A stretch of 64,000 nt of DNA. Origin: Streptomyces sp. HUAS CB01 (GTDB lineage Bacteria > Actinomycetota > Actinomycetes > Streptomycetales > Streptomycetaceae). The position numbers and the translations under genes are program-made. The notes under the pieces are model-generated. The model searched no databases, had not been told where the DNA came from, and worked only from the letters and a program-made list of their open reading frames with translations. This document shows positions 16,937 through 24,303 of the stretch, in pieces (the stretch's first letter is position 1; each line of letters starts with the position of its first letter). The stretch is taken from the NCBI RefSeq assembly GCF_030406905.1, contig NZ_CP129137.1:3643001-3707000 (forward strand), read 5' to 3'.

Positions 16937-18238
16937 ATGTCCGTACCCGTTCCGCGCCAGCGGACCGGCTCAGCAGTCACCGAAGGCCTCATCGCCGCAG
17001 CGCCCCTCACCGCAGGTCCCTTCGCCGCCGGCCCCGTACAGGAGTCCTCGGGCGGCGGCGATCTCACGCTCCTCGTCATCGAGGACGACCCGGCGGGCAC
17101 CTTCACCGTCCCCGAGCTGCTCGGCGCCGCCGGTACGCGGGTCCGCATCCGCACGGCCCGCAACCTCACCGAGGCCGAGCGGCTGCTCACGGACGACATC
17201 CACTGCATCCTCGTCGACCTTGCGCTGCCCGGCACCGCCCGCGACCGCGCCGAGGGCGACGAGCTCGCCGTGCTGCGGCACGTCCTGCGCATCGCGCCGA
17301 AGCACGCCGTGCTGGCGCTGACCGCGGACGCCGACGCCGACCGCGCCGCCGAGGCGGTACGGGTCGGGGCACAGGACTTCCTGCACCGTGACGAGCTGGA
17401 CGGACGGGTCCTCAGCCGGGCCATCCGCTACGCCGTGGAGCGCAAACGCGCCGACAGCGCCCAGGTGAAGCTCGCCGAGTCGCGACTGCGGGCGCAGGAG
17501 AACGCCCGGCTGGAGCGGGGACTGCTGCCCACCCCGCTGCTGCAGGGCAGCGACCTGCGGTTCGCGGCCCGCTACCGGCCGGGGCGCTCCCGCGCCCTGC
17601 TCGGCGGTGACTTCTACGACACGGTCCGCACCCCGGACGGCACGGTCCACGCGATGATCGGCGACGTCTGCGGGCACGGCCCCGACGAGGCCGCCCTCGG
17701 CGTGGAGCTGCGCATCGCCTGGCGGGCACTGACGTTCGCCGGGATGTGCGGCGACGAGCTGCTCTCCACGCTCCAGCAGGTGCTGGAGCACGAGCGTGAG
17801 AGCGACGAGATCTTCGCGACCCTCTGCACGGTCGACATCGCCCCGGACGGCCGGCGAGCGGGCCTGTGCCTGGCCGGGCACCCGTCCCCGCTCATCGTCC
17901 GCAAGGGCCGGCCCGCGCGGCTGCTCCCGTACGAGAACGGCGGCCCGGCGCTGGGCCTGCTGCCGCGCGCCCGCTGGCCGCGCCGGCAGGTGGAGCTGGG
18001 TGCCGCGTGGAGCCTGATGATGTACACGGACGGCCTGATCGAGGGCCGGACCGCACCGGGCGGGGACCGGCTGGGCCAGGACGGCATGGTCGACATGGTC
18101 AACCGCCAGCTCGCGGCCGGTCTCAGCGGCGAGTCGCTGCTGGAGGCCGCGGTGGCGGAGGTGCGCGAGATGAACGGCGGCGATCTGACCGACGACGTCG
18201 CCGTGCTGCTGCTGGACCGCGACCGGGCGCACGGCTGA
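16937..18238 (+). CDS. Response regulator receiver fused to PP2C (SpoIIE-type) phosphatase
   Basis: A 433-residue cytoplasmic signalling protein of the RsbU/RsbP type that would dephosphorylate an anti-sigma-factor antagonist. Residues ~45-170 are a receiver (TLLVIEDDPAG, phospho-Asp in CILVDLALPG, LTADADADRA), and residues ~200-430 are a SpoIIE phosphatase with GGDFYDTV, GDVCGHGPDEAAL, LAGHPSPLIV and MMYTDGLIEGR, carrying the Asp residues that bind Mn. A short coiled linker connects them. The conserved receiver Lys is not evident: FLHRDELDG replaces the usual K-P. The ATG at 16937 follows GAAGGAAAC. Partner not encoded here. Confidence 0.9.
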   Translation: MSVPVPRQRTGSAVTEGLIAAAPLTAGPFAAGPVQESSGGGDLTLLVIEDDPAGTFTVPELLGAAGTRVRIRTARNLTEAERLLTDDIHCILVDLALPGTARDRAEGDELAVLRHVLRIAPKHAVLALTADADADRAAEAVRVGAQDFLHRDELDGRVLSRAIRYAVERKRADSAQVKLAESRLRAQENARLERGLLPTPLLQGSDLRFAARYRPGRSRALLGGDFYDTVRTPDGTVHAMIGDVCGHGPDEAALGVELRIAWRALTFAGMCGDELLSTLQQVLEHERESDEIFATLCTVDIAPDGRRAGLCLAGHPSPLIVRKGRPARLLPYENGGPALGLLPRARWPRRQVELGAAWSLMMYTDGLIEGRTAPGGDRLGQDGMVDMVNRQLAAGLSGESLLEAAVAEVREMNGGDLTDDVAVLLLDRDRAHG

Positions 18239-18261
18239 GGCCCGGCCGGGGGCCGGGCCTC
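18237..18261. terminator. Convergent terminator after the phosphatase gene
   Basis: 11-bp perfect stem (GAGGCCCGGCC and complement, GGG loop) that starts inside the stop codon region and serves the convergent DUF2516 gene too. Confidence 0.75.
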
Positions 18262-18305
18262 AGGATGCCTCGGACGGGCTCTGCCGGGGACGCTCCCGCG
18301 ACCGC

Positions 18306-18638
18306 CTACCGTCCGCCGTTGTAGGGCCCGTACGGCCCGTCGCTGCTGGAGCCGCCGCGCCGGCCGCCGCCGGACACCTGCTGGAGTGCGGGCCGGACGT
18401 CGACCATGAAGACGATCGTGGCGATCAGACCGGCGATCTGCAGGAACAGCATCGGTACGAACAGGTTCACGGCGACCGTGACACCGAGCAGAATCAGCCA
18501 GAACATCTTCGACTGCTTGTCGGCCGCACGGTACGCGTCCTCCCGGGCGAAGGCAGCGAAACCCAGCGCGACCAGGGCGAGGATGAGCATGGCCAGATTG
18601 AGCAGCCAGAGAATCGTGCCGAATCCCTCGAGCAACAT
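18306..18638 (-). CDS. DUF2516 family membrane protein
   Basis: A 110-residue integral membrane protein with three predicted helices (FGTILWLLNLAMLILALVAL, FWLILLGVTVAVNLFVP, and LQIAGLIATIVFMVDVRPAL), the DUF2516 layout, and a Gly/Ser/Tyr-rich cytosolic tail. I take the ATG at 18638; a GTG three codons upstream has no room for a ribosome binding site. In M. tuberculosis the homologue Rv0476 lies next to hbhA, and here it also follows an HbhA-like gene. Function unknown. A terminator (18713-18745) separates it from the HbhA-like gene, so it probably has its own promoter. Confidence 0.85.
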   Translation of the reverse strand: MLLEGFGTILWLLNLAMLILALVALGFAAFAREDAYRAADKQSKMFWLILLGVTVAVNLFVPMLFLQIAGLIATIVFMVDVRPALQQVSGGGRRGGSSSDGPYGPYNGGR

Positions 18639-18712
18639 GCTGTGCACCGCCTAGTGGGTTGAAACGCGTCACGACCACGGTACGGCCAGGACAAGGCCAA
18701 CGTACCCGCACA

Positions 18713-18745
18713 ACGGGCCGGGAACCCGAAAGGTGCCCGGCCCGT
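18713..18745 (-). terminator. Terminator of the HbhA-like gene
   Basis: 10-bp perfect stem (ACGGGCCGGG and complement) with a 13-nt loop, about 50 nt past the stop on the minus strand. Confidence 0.65.
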
Positions 18746-18795
18746 GGGATGTGCGCCCCCCGGCGGCCGCGAGGGCCGCCCGTGGGGCGGTGCCG

Positions 18796-19434
18796 CTACT
18801 TCCCGGCCTGCGGGCTGGTGGACTTCTTCGCCACGGGCTTGCGGGGCGCGGGCTTGCGGGCGGCCGGCGGCGCCGGCTTCCTGTCCTCCGCCCTGGCCGC
18901 CGGCTTCGGGGCGGTCTGCGTCTTCGCCGCACCGTTCGGCGGCTTAGGCGCCTCGGCCTTGGGCTGGGGCTTCGGCTCCGCCTTGGGCTCGACGGCGACG
19001 GCGATCTCGGCGATCTCCTCCGCGGCCTCGCCGCGCCACGCCTTCACGGCCTGCTCACCGTGCTCGGCGACCTTCTCGTAGGTCTCGCGGGCCCGGACCG
19101 CGTACTCCGCGGCCACGCCCACACTGCGCAGGGCCAGGTCCTGCGCGTTCTCGCCGAGCTTCTTCAGGTCGGTGTCCAGGTTCCCGAGCACCTCGGTCAC
19201 CTTGGCCTGCACGGTGGCCTGGGCCTCCCGGGCCTGAGCCACCACCTTCGCCTGCACGGCCTTCGGGTCGGTCTCCCGCACGGCGTCGATACGGCCGGGC
19301 GCCTCGGCACGCAGCTGCTCGATCAGCGCGGGCACCTTCCGTGCCTGCTGCACGGCCAGGTCGGCGGTGCCGGCCGCGAAGTAGAGGGGGGTCGGGTCGG
19401 TGAGGGTCTTGCGCAGGTCATCGGTGATGGCCAT
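18796..19434 (-). CDS. HbhA-like coiled-coil protein with Lys/Pro/Ala tail
   Basis: A 212-residue protein resembling the mycobacterial heparin-binding haemagglutinin: N-terminal ADDLRK-type start (MAITDDLRKTLTDPTPLYFA, AAGTADLAVQQARKVPALIE), a long helical coiled coil (residues ~30-140), and a C-terminal ~70-residue Pro/Ala/Lys tail (KPAPRKPVAKKSTSPQAGK). In mycobacteria the Lys-rich tail binds sulfated glycans; in a soil Streptomyces an adhesion role is inference, and a cell-pole or lipid-related role is equally possible. It is 34 nt downstream of the HTH gene and likely cotranscribed. ATG at 19434 fits the family N-terminus. Confidence 0.85.
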   Translation of the reverse strand: MAITDDLRKTLTDPTPLYFAAGTADLAVQQARKVPALIEQLRAEAPGRIDAVRETDPKAVQAKVVAQAREAQATVQAKVTEVLGNLDTDLKKLGENAQDLALRSVGVAAEYAVRARETYEKVAEHGEQAVKAWRGEAAEEIAEIAVAVEPKAEPKPQPKAEAPKPPNGAAKTQTAPKPAARAEDRKPAPPAARKPAPRKPVAKKSTSPQAGK

Positions 19435-19468
19435 GACTGTGGTCCTCCCGGATCGCAGATTCGTCGGT

Positions 19469-19903
19469 TCAGACTTCGGGTGATGAGGGTTGGTCGGCAC
19501 CACTTCCTGCGGCCGTGCGGGGGCCGTCCTCAGAGGTGTCCTTATCCGTATCGGCGTCGAAGCCGTTCTCCTTGCGGAACGATTCGTAGATCTGCAGCAG
19601 CACCTGCTTCTGCCGCTCGTTGATCGAGGGATCGGCGAGTATGACGGCCCGCGTCTCCAGCTCGTCCCGCTCGCGCTCGTCGAGGATCCCGGCCCGGACG
19701 TACAGCGTCTCGGCGGAGATCCGCAGCGCCTTGGCGACCTGCTGCAGCACCTCGGCGCTCGGCTTGCGCAGCCCGCGCTCGATCTGGCTCAGGTACGGAT
19801 TGGACACCCCGGCGGCGTCGGCGAGCTGCCGCAGCGACAGCTGCGCGTTGCGCCGCTGCTCGCGGAGATAGTCACCGAGACTGCCGACGTTGAGGGATGC
19901 CAT
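19469..19903 (-). CDS. XRE-family HTH transcriptional regulator
   Basis: A 144-residue regulator. Residues ~8-65 form a helix-turn-helix (LGDYLREQRRNAQLSLRQLADAAGVSNPYLSQIERG), then RISAETLYVRAGILDE and an acidic disordered tail. Homologue and neighbour order match Rv0474 beside hbhA in M. tuberculosis. The start has no ribosome binding site; TAGCGT (minus strand, 18 nt after TTGCAA) would start transcription only ~15 nt before the ATG. The TTGCAA -35 lies inside the inverted repeat at 19935-19954, so autorepression is likely. Confidence 0.9.
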   Translation of the reverse strand: MASLNVGSLGDYLREQRRNAQLSLRQLADAAGVSNPYLSQIERGLRKPSAEVLQQVAKALRISAETLYVRAGILDERERDELETRAVILADPSINERQKQVLLQIYESFRKENGFDADTDKDTSEDGPRTAAGSGADQPSSPEV

Positions 19904-19934
19904 GGTGTCGATGGTGCGCCATCGACGCTAACAA

Positions 19935-19954
19935 TTGCAAGCACCTGCTTGCAA
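19935..19954. promoter_or_regulatory. Perfect inverted-repeat operator before the HTH/HbhA-like operon
   Basis: TTGCAAGCA-CC-TGCTTGCAA: 9-bp perfect arms with a 2-nt spacer, overlapping the probable -35 element of the leftward operon. A second inverted repeat, GTCGATGG-TGCG-CCATCGAC (19907-19926), lies between it and the start codon. Best candidate for binding by the adjacent XRE regulator. Confidence 0.7.
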
Positions 19955-20082
19955 AAGTGCGCTCCGTCACCCGCGCGGGCCAGTGGACGGCCGAGGCCGC
20001 CGTGACGTGGCTCGCTGGAGATGAGCCACGTCTCGGTCCATCCGAGTGACCTCGAACGGGCTGCTGACCTAGCGTTCCGCCC

Positions 20083-20547
20083 ATGACCACACCAGACGTC
20101 GGCACTGACGATGGGGCCGGCGTGACCATCCGCTGCCAGGACAACGCGTCCGTCGGCGTGACGTTCTGCGACCGGTTCGGCTTCGACGCAGACTCCGTGC
20201 ACTATGCCGTCGAGCTGCGGGCCCCCGGTCTGAGCGCTCGTGTCAACGAGGTCGTCGCCTGGATCAGGGACAGCGGTCTCCCCGCGTTCCTTGACGAGCT
20301 CGCCGCCGACCACCGGGGCTGGGACGGCGAACGGTGCTGGCGGACCGACGACCGGGACCTGATCGTTTCGGCCGTGTTCCGGCCGGGCGGGCACGTCGGC
20401 CTGACATGGACGCTGCGCCCGTGGCCGAAGGACGCGGGCGGCTGGAGCGCCTCGGTCACCACCTGGCTGGAGGCCGGGGAACAGATGTCGGCTCTGGCAG
20501 CCGATGTCCGGTACTTCCTCGCCCTCTCGCGGGAGGCGTCGCCATGA
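20083..20547 (+). CDS. DUF6228-like protein
   Basis: A 154-residue protein matching the general layout I know for the actinobacterial DUF6228 family: VTIRCQDNASVGVTFCDRF, YAVELRAPGLSARVNEVVAW, DELAADHRGWDGERCWRTDDRDL, and HVGLTWTLRPWPKDAGGW. No catalytic motif is visible. TAGCGT (20070-20075) lies 7 nt before the ATG with no ribosome binding site, so the mRNA is probably leaderless. It opens the accessory stretch to the right; no functional link with neighbours is evident. Confidence 0.7.
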   Translation: MTTPDVGTDDGAGVTIRCQDNASVGVTFCDRFGFDADSVHYAVELRAPGLSARVNEVVAWIRDSGLPAFLDELAADHRGWDGERCWRTDDRDLIVSAVFRPGGHVGLTWTLRPWPKDAGGWSASVTTWLEAGEQMSALAADVRYFLALSREASP

Positions 20548-20671
20548 CCGGGACGGGGCGGCTGCCCGTTCCGTCCCCGTACCGCAGGACCGCGCAGCGG
20601 TAGGGGGCCCCGCGGCCTCACCCCCGGCGGAAACCCCGAGGCGCCCCCGTCGGCATGGGCGACCATGGGGC

Positions 20672-21553
20672 ATGCGATCGGATGACTGGCACCTCACCGA
20701 AGACGTCGACGACTTCCTCGCCCGAGCCGGGGACTTCCTGCGCTCGCAGCCCGGCCGGCACGTCATGCCGTTGACGTGGACCGCGAGACTGCGAGCCCGT
20801 GGGGCGGAGGCGTTCGGCACCGCAGCCCCCGTCTTCGGGATGCTGGACCGAGGGGGCGAGGTCCACGCCACCTTCTACCGCCTCCCGTCCAGCGGTCTCG
20901 GTCTCACCCCGCTCACGCCCGAGGAGGCCGACGGCCTCGCCGCCCGCCTGACCGCCCTCGGGTACTCCTTCCCCTCCGTCAGCGCGGACCACGGCACCGC
21001 CACGGCCTTCGCCGAGGCCTGGCAGCGCCACACCGGCGCGACGCCGAAGCTCCGCGACACCCGACTCCGGCTGTACCGCCTCGGCACGCTCACCCCACCG
21101 GACCCCCTGCCGGCGGGACGGGGCCGTCTCCTGGGCGAGGAGGACCTGGAGCACGTCATGTACTGGTGCGGTGAGTTCGCCAAGGCCGTCGGGGAGGACG
21201 TGTCCATCGACGCCGACACATGGGCCGACACCCGCTACGCCGACAAGCGCTACACGCTCTGGGAGACCCCGGACGGCACCCCCGTCTCCGTCGCGGGCAT
21301 GAACCCGATGATCGGCGGCCAGATCCAGGTGGACATCGTCTACACGCCGGCCCACCTGCGCGGTCGCGGCTACGCGGGTGCCGTGACGGCGGAGGTGAGC
21401 CGGGCCGCGCTGGCCGCGGGCGCGCGGGACGTCGTGCTGTTCGCGGACCTGTCCAACCCCACCAGCAACGCCCTCTACCAGCGCCTCGGCTATCGCACGC
21501 TCGCCGACTGGGCGGTGTACGGATTCTCGCCCGCCGTACCGGAAGCAGGCTGA
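20672..21553 (+). CDS. GNAT-family N-acetyltransferase (two-domain)
   Basis: A 293-residue protein. The C-terminal half is a GNAT domain with VDIVYTPAHLRGRGYAGAVTAEV (acetyl-CoA loop) and LFADLSNPTSNALYQRLGYRTL, while the N-terminal ~130 residues form a degenerate acetyltransferase-like domain (DFLARAGDFLRSQPGRHVMPLTW). This two-part form is common among actinobacterial GNATs, with the N-terminal part thought to shape the substrate site. Substrate unknown. ATG at 20672; no strong ribosome binding site apart from GGGG. Confidence 0.85.
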   Translation: MRSDDWHLTEDVDDFLARAGDFLRSQPGRHVMPLTWTARLRARGAEAFGTAAPVFGMLDRGGEVHATFYRLPSSGLGLTPLTPEEADGLAARLTALGYSFPSVSADHGTATAFAEAWQRHTGATPKLRDTRLRLYRLGTLTPPDPLPAGRGRLLGEEDLEHVMYWCGEFAKAVGEDVSIDADTWADTRYADKRYTLWETPDGTPVSVAGMNPMIGGQIQVDIVYTPAHLRGRGYAGAVTAEVSRAALAAGARDVVLFADLSNPTSNALYQRLGYRTLADWAVYGFSPAVPEAG

Positions 21554-21587
21554 GAACCGACGGAGTCGCGGCGCAGGTCACCGGGCT

Positions 21588-21680
21588 GGTACGCGGGCCA
21601 CGGGCACGGGCGACTCGGGCACGGGCGACTCGGGCACGGTCACGGACGCGGTCACGGACACGGACACGGACACGGGAACG
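21588..21680. repeat. Low-complexity GGGCAC/GGACAC repeat tract
   Basis: Two exact copies of a 15-nt unit (CGGGCACGGGCGACT at 21601-21615 and 21616-21630) lead into a run of CACGGA hexamers (about 21640-21675). It lies in the noncoding gap after the acetyltransferase gene. Confidence 0.8.
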
Positions 21681-21716
21681 GTACGGGCCGGGGCCCCACC
21701 GGTCACCGGTCCGTAC

Positions 21717-21772
21717 GGCTTCCGGCTTCCGGCTTCCGGCTTCCGGCTTCCGGCTTCCGGCTTCCGGCTTCC
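21717..21772. repeat. Eight perfect copies of the heptamer GGCTTCC
   Basis: 56 nt of exact tandem heptamers, ending 10 nt before the probable -10 box (TACCGT, 21783-21788) of the AraC-type gene. It therefore occupies the -35/upstream region of that promoter. Confidence 0.95.
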
Positions 21773-21794
21773 GGCCGGTCTGTACCGTGTCCTT

Positions 21795-22223
21795 GTGTCC
21801 CGCGTACCCCTCTCCGACCTCGTCAGGCTCCGCCGGGCCCGTGACGCGATGGACCGCGACTACGCACAGCCCCTGGACGTGCCGGCGCTGGCCCGCATCG
21901 CCCTCATGTCGCCGGGGCACTTCTCGCGCAGCTTCCGGGCCGCCTACGGCGAGACGCCCTACAGCTACCTCATGACCCGCCGGATCGAGCGGGCCAAGGC
22001 CCTGCTGCGCCGTGGTGACCTGACGGTGACGGAGGTCTGCATGGAGGTCGGCTGTACGTCGCTCGGCTCGTTCAGCTCGCGGTTCACCGAGCTGGTCGGC
22101 GAGAGCCCGAGCGCGTACCGGGCCCGCGACCACGACCACGGTGCGGCCGTCCCGGCCTGCATCGCGAAGATCCACACCAGGCCGGTCAGGAACGGAGAAG
22201 CGAAGAGCCCCACCGGTCCGTAG
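21795..22223 (+). CDS. AraC-family helix-turn-helix regulator
   Basis: A 142-residue regulator consisting mostly of the AraC double HTH: first helix pair DVPALARIALMSPGHFSRSF, second DLTVTEVCMEVGCTSLGSFSSRFTELVGESPSAYR, which is the family signature. It lacks an effector domain; the C-terminal 30 residues are unrelated. The GTG at 21795 follows TACCGT by 6 nt and has no ribosome binding site, so the mRNA is likely leaderless. It lies 10 nt before the VOC gene, which it may control. The upstream heptamer repeat is notable. Confidence 0.88.
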   Translation: MSRVPLSDLVRLRRARDAMDRDYAQPLDVPALARIALMSPGHFSRSFRAAYGETPYSYLMTRRIERAKALLRRGDLTVTEVCMEVGCTSLGSFSSRFTELVGESPSAYRARDHDHGAAVPACIAKIHTRPVRNGEAKSPTGP

Positions 22224-22233
22224 CGTGACAGGC

Positions 22234-22650
22234 ATGGACATCAAGCTTTCGCAGTGCTTCATCGCCGTCGACGACCACGACAAGGCGCTCGCCTTCTACC
22301 GCGACGCACTCGGTCTCGAGGTGCGCAACGACGTCGGTTTCGAGGGCATGCGCTGGGTGACCGTGGGCTCACCCTCACAGCCGGACGTGGAGATCGTCCT
22401 CGAGCCGCCGCTCGCGGACCCGAACGCCACGGACGCCGACCGCCAGGCGGTGGCCGAACTGCTGGCCAAGGGCATGCTGCGCGGCGTCATCTTCCGGACC
22501 GACGACGTCGACGCCACGTTCGAGCGGGTCCGCGCCGCGGGCGGTGAGGTGCTGCAGGAGCCCATGGACCAGCCGTACGGGGTGCGGGACTGCGCGTTCC
22601 GCGATCCGTCCGGGAACATGCTCCGGTTCAACCAGCCCCGCGCCACGTAG
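22234..22650 (+). CDS. VOC-family (glyoxalase/bleomycin-resistance fold) protein
   Basis: A 138-residue vicinal-oxygen-chelate protein with paired beta-alpha-beta modules: SQCFIAVDDHDKALAFYRDALGLEVRNDV in the first half, VIFRTDDVDATFERVRAAGGEVLQEP and DCAFRDPSGNMLRFNQP in the second. The family includes glyoxalases, dioxygenases and drug-binding proteins; the C-terminal DPSGN motif is standard but does not define a substrate. TAGCGT (22221-22226) is 7 nt before the ATG. It is directly downstream of the AraC regulator, a frequent Streptomyces pairing. Confidence 0.88.
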   Translation: MDIKLSQCFIAVDDHDKALAFYRDALGLEVRNDVGFEGMRWVTVGSPSQPDVEIVLEPPLADPNATDADRQAVAELLAKGMLRGVIFRTDDVDATFERVRAAGGEVLQEPMDQPYGVRDCAFRDPSGNMLRFNQPRAT

Positions 22651-22740
22651 CCAGGGGAGGAGCAGGGGCACGCACCGGGGCCGGGCGTTCTCCCCGGGCC
22701 GGTGCGGTTCCTGGCGAGGGGCGGGGCTAGCGTTCTGCCC

Positions 22741-23457
22741 ATGCCGCTGCCCGACGCCGCCCCGGACCGCTCCGCCGACGTCATCGCCGCCTGCCGGGAC
22801 CACGGTGCCGAATCACTCCATGTGCGCTCCGCGCGGATCGCCTACGACACCGTCGCCGTCGACTACGACGTGCTGGTGCGGGCGGAGTTGGCGACCAAGC
22901 CGCTGGACCGGGCCGTGCTCGGGGCGCTCGCCGAACTGGTGACGGAGGCGGGTACGGGGCCCGTGGTCGACGCCGGCTGCGGCCCCGGGCGGATCGCGGC
23001 GTATCTGGCCGGGCTCGGGGTGGACGTGTCCGGGATCGACCTGTCGCCCGCGATGGTCGCGGTCGCCCGGCGTGCGCACCCGGAGCTGCGGTTCGAGGTG
23101 GGGAACATGACCGCCCTCGACGCGGCGGACGGCTCGCTCGGCGGGATCGTCGCCTGGTACTCGACGGTGCACACCCCTCCCGAGGCACTGCCGGAGGTCT
23201 TCGCCGCGTTCCGGCGGGTGCTCTCCCCCGGCGGGCGGCTGCTGCTCGCGTTCAAGGCGGGCGACGAACTCCGGCATCTGGACCACGCGTACGGACACGA
23301 GCTCTCGCTCGACGTCTACTGGACGCCCCCGGACCGGGTCGCCGCGATGGTCGCCCGGGCCGGGCTCGACGTGGAGGCCACGCTGGTCCGCGAGCCCGAC
23401 GAGCGGGAGCGGCCCCGGCAGGGACGGCAGGCGTTCCTGATGGCGCGCCGCCCTTGA
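22741..23457 (+). CDS. Class I SAM-dependent methyltransferase
   Basis: A 238-residue methyltransferase with classical motifs: PVVDAGCGPGRIAAYLAGLG (motif I), VSGIDLSPAMVAVARRAHPEL, GGIVAWYSTVHTPPE (post-I), and VLSPGGRLLLAFKAGDE (motif III). It belongs to the Methyltransf_11/25 type of small-molecule enzymes. TAGCGT (22728-22733) is 7 nt before the ATG at 22741, so I choose that start over a GTG further upstream. Substrate unknown; no biosynthetic cluster surrounds it. Confidence 0.88.
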   Translation: MPLPDAAPDRSADVIAACRDHGAESLHVRSARIAYDTVAVDYDVLVRAELATKPLDRAVLGALAELVTEAGTGPVVDAGCGPGRIAAYLAGLGVDVSGIDLSPAMVAVARRAHPELRFEVGNMTALDAADGSLGGIVAWYSTVHTPPEALPEVFAAFRRVLSPGGRLLLAFKAGDELRHLDHAYGHELSLDVYWTPPDRVAAMVARAGLDVEATLVREPDERERPRQGRQAFLMARRP

Positions 23458-23589
23458 GCCGCCGCGGCCGGCACCCCCGCATCGCGCCGTCGGGCCCCGG
23501 ACGTTGCACCTCGGGCGCCGGCACTCCGCGTGGGGCGCCGGCCCGGCGACCGTCCCGTACCGACCCGTCCCCTCATCAGGAAGCCGAGA

Positions 23590-24204
23590 ATGACCCAGGT
23601 CATCGCCGTCGCCGTCATCACCGTCCTGGCCGTCGTCAGTCCCGGCGCCGACTTCGCCATGACCGTGCGCAACAGCTACCTGTACGGCCGGACCGCCGGG
23701 CTGCTCGCAGCTGTCGGGATATCCCTGGGCGTGCTGGTGCACGTCGCCTACACCATGCTCGGCGTCGGGCTGCTCGTCAGCGGCAGCCCCGCCCTGTTCA
23801 CGGTGATGAAACTGGTCGGGGCGCTGTACCTCGTCCACGTCGGGGTCAGGACGTTCACCGCCCGCACCCGCCTGGACATCGATCTGTCCGGCCCGGGCGG
23901 GCTCTCGCGGGTGCAGGCACTCCGCACCGGTTTCCTGACCAATGCGCTCAACCCCAAGACCATGCTGTTCGTGGTCAGCACGTACACCCAGGTCGTGACC
24001 GCGGGCACGCCCCTCGCCCAGCGGATCGGGTACGGGCTGTTCATGTCGGTGGCCCATCTCGTCTGGTTCAGCCTGGCCGCGCTGTGCTTCTCGCACGAGA
24101 CGCTGCGGGCCCGGATGCTGCGCCGCCAGGCCGTACTGAACCGGGTGATCGGCTCGGTGCTGGTCGGCCTGGGTGTGGCGCTGGCGCTCACCCCCGCCGT
24201 GTGA
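23590..24204 (+). CDS. LysE-family amino-acid/homoserine-lactone exporter
   Basis: A 204-residue membrane protein of the LysE/RhtB family. It has the N-terminal signature VVSPGADFAMTVRNSYLYGRTAG, about six helices, LVGALYLVHVGVRTF, and FLTNALNPKTMLFVVS with the family NPK motif. The length is typical (~205). Expected to export amino acids or related metabolites; actual substrate unknown. It follows the methyltransferase gene on the same strand after a 130-nt gap. Confidence 0.92.
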   Translation: MTQVIAVAVITVLAVVSPGADFAMTVRNSYLYGRTAGLLAAVGISLGVLVHVAYTMLGVGLLVSGSPALFTVMKLVGALYLVHVGVRTFTARTRLDIDLSGPGGLSRVQALRTGFLTNALNPKTMLFVVSTYTQVVTAGTPLAQRIGYGLFMSVAHLVWFSLAALCFSHETLRARMLRRQAVLNRVIGSVLVGLGVALALTPAV

Positions 24205-24303
24205 CCGGCCCCGCCGCCGCATGGCCGGCACGGTGCCCGACGGCCCGGTCCGAGGTCCCGGCGCCGCACGGCCGGGCGGCGGACGACACCTCGTCCCCGG
24301 CGG

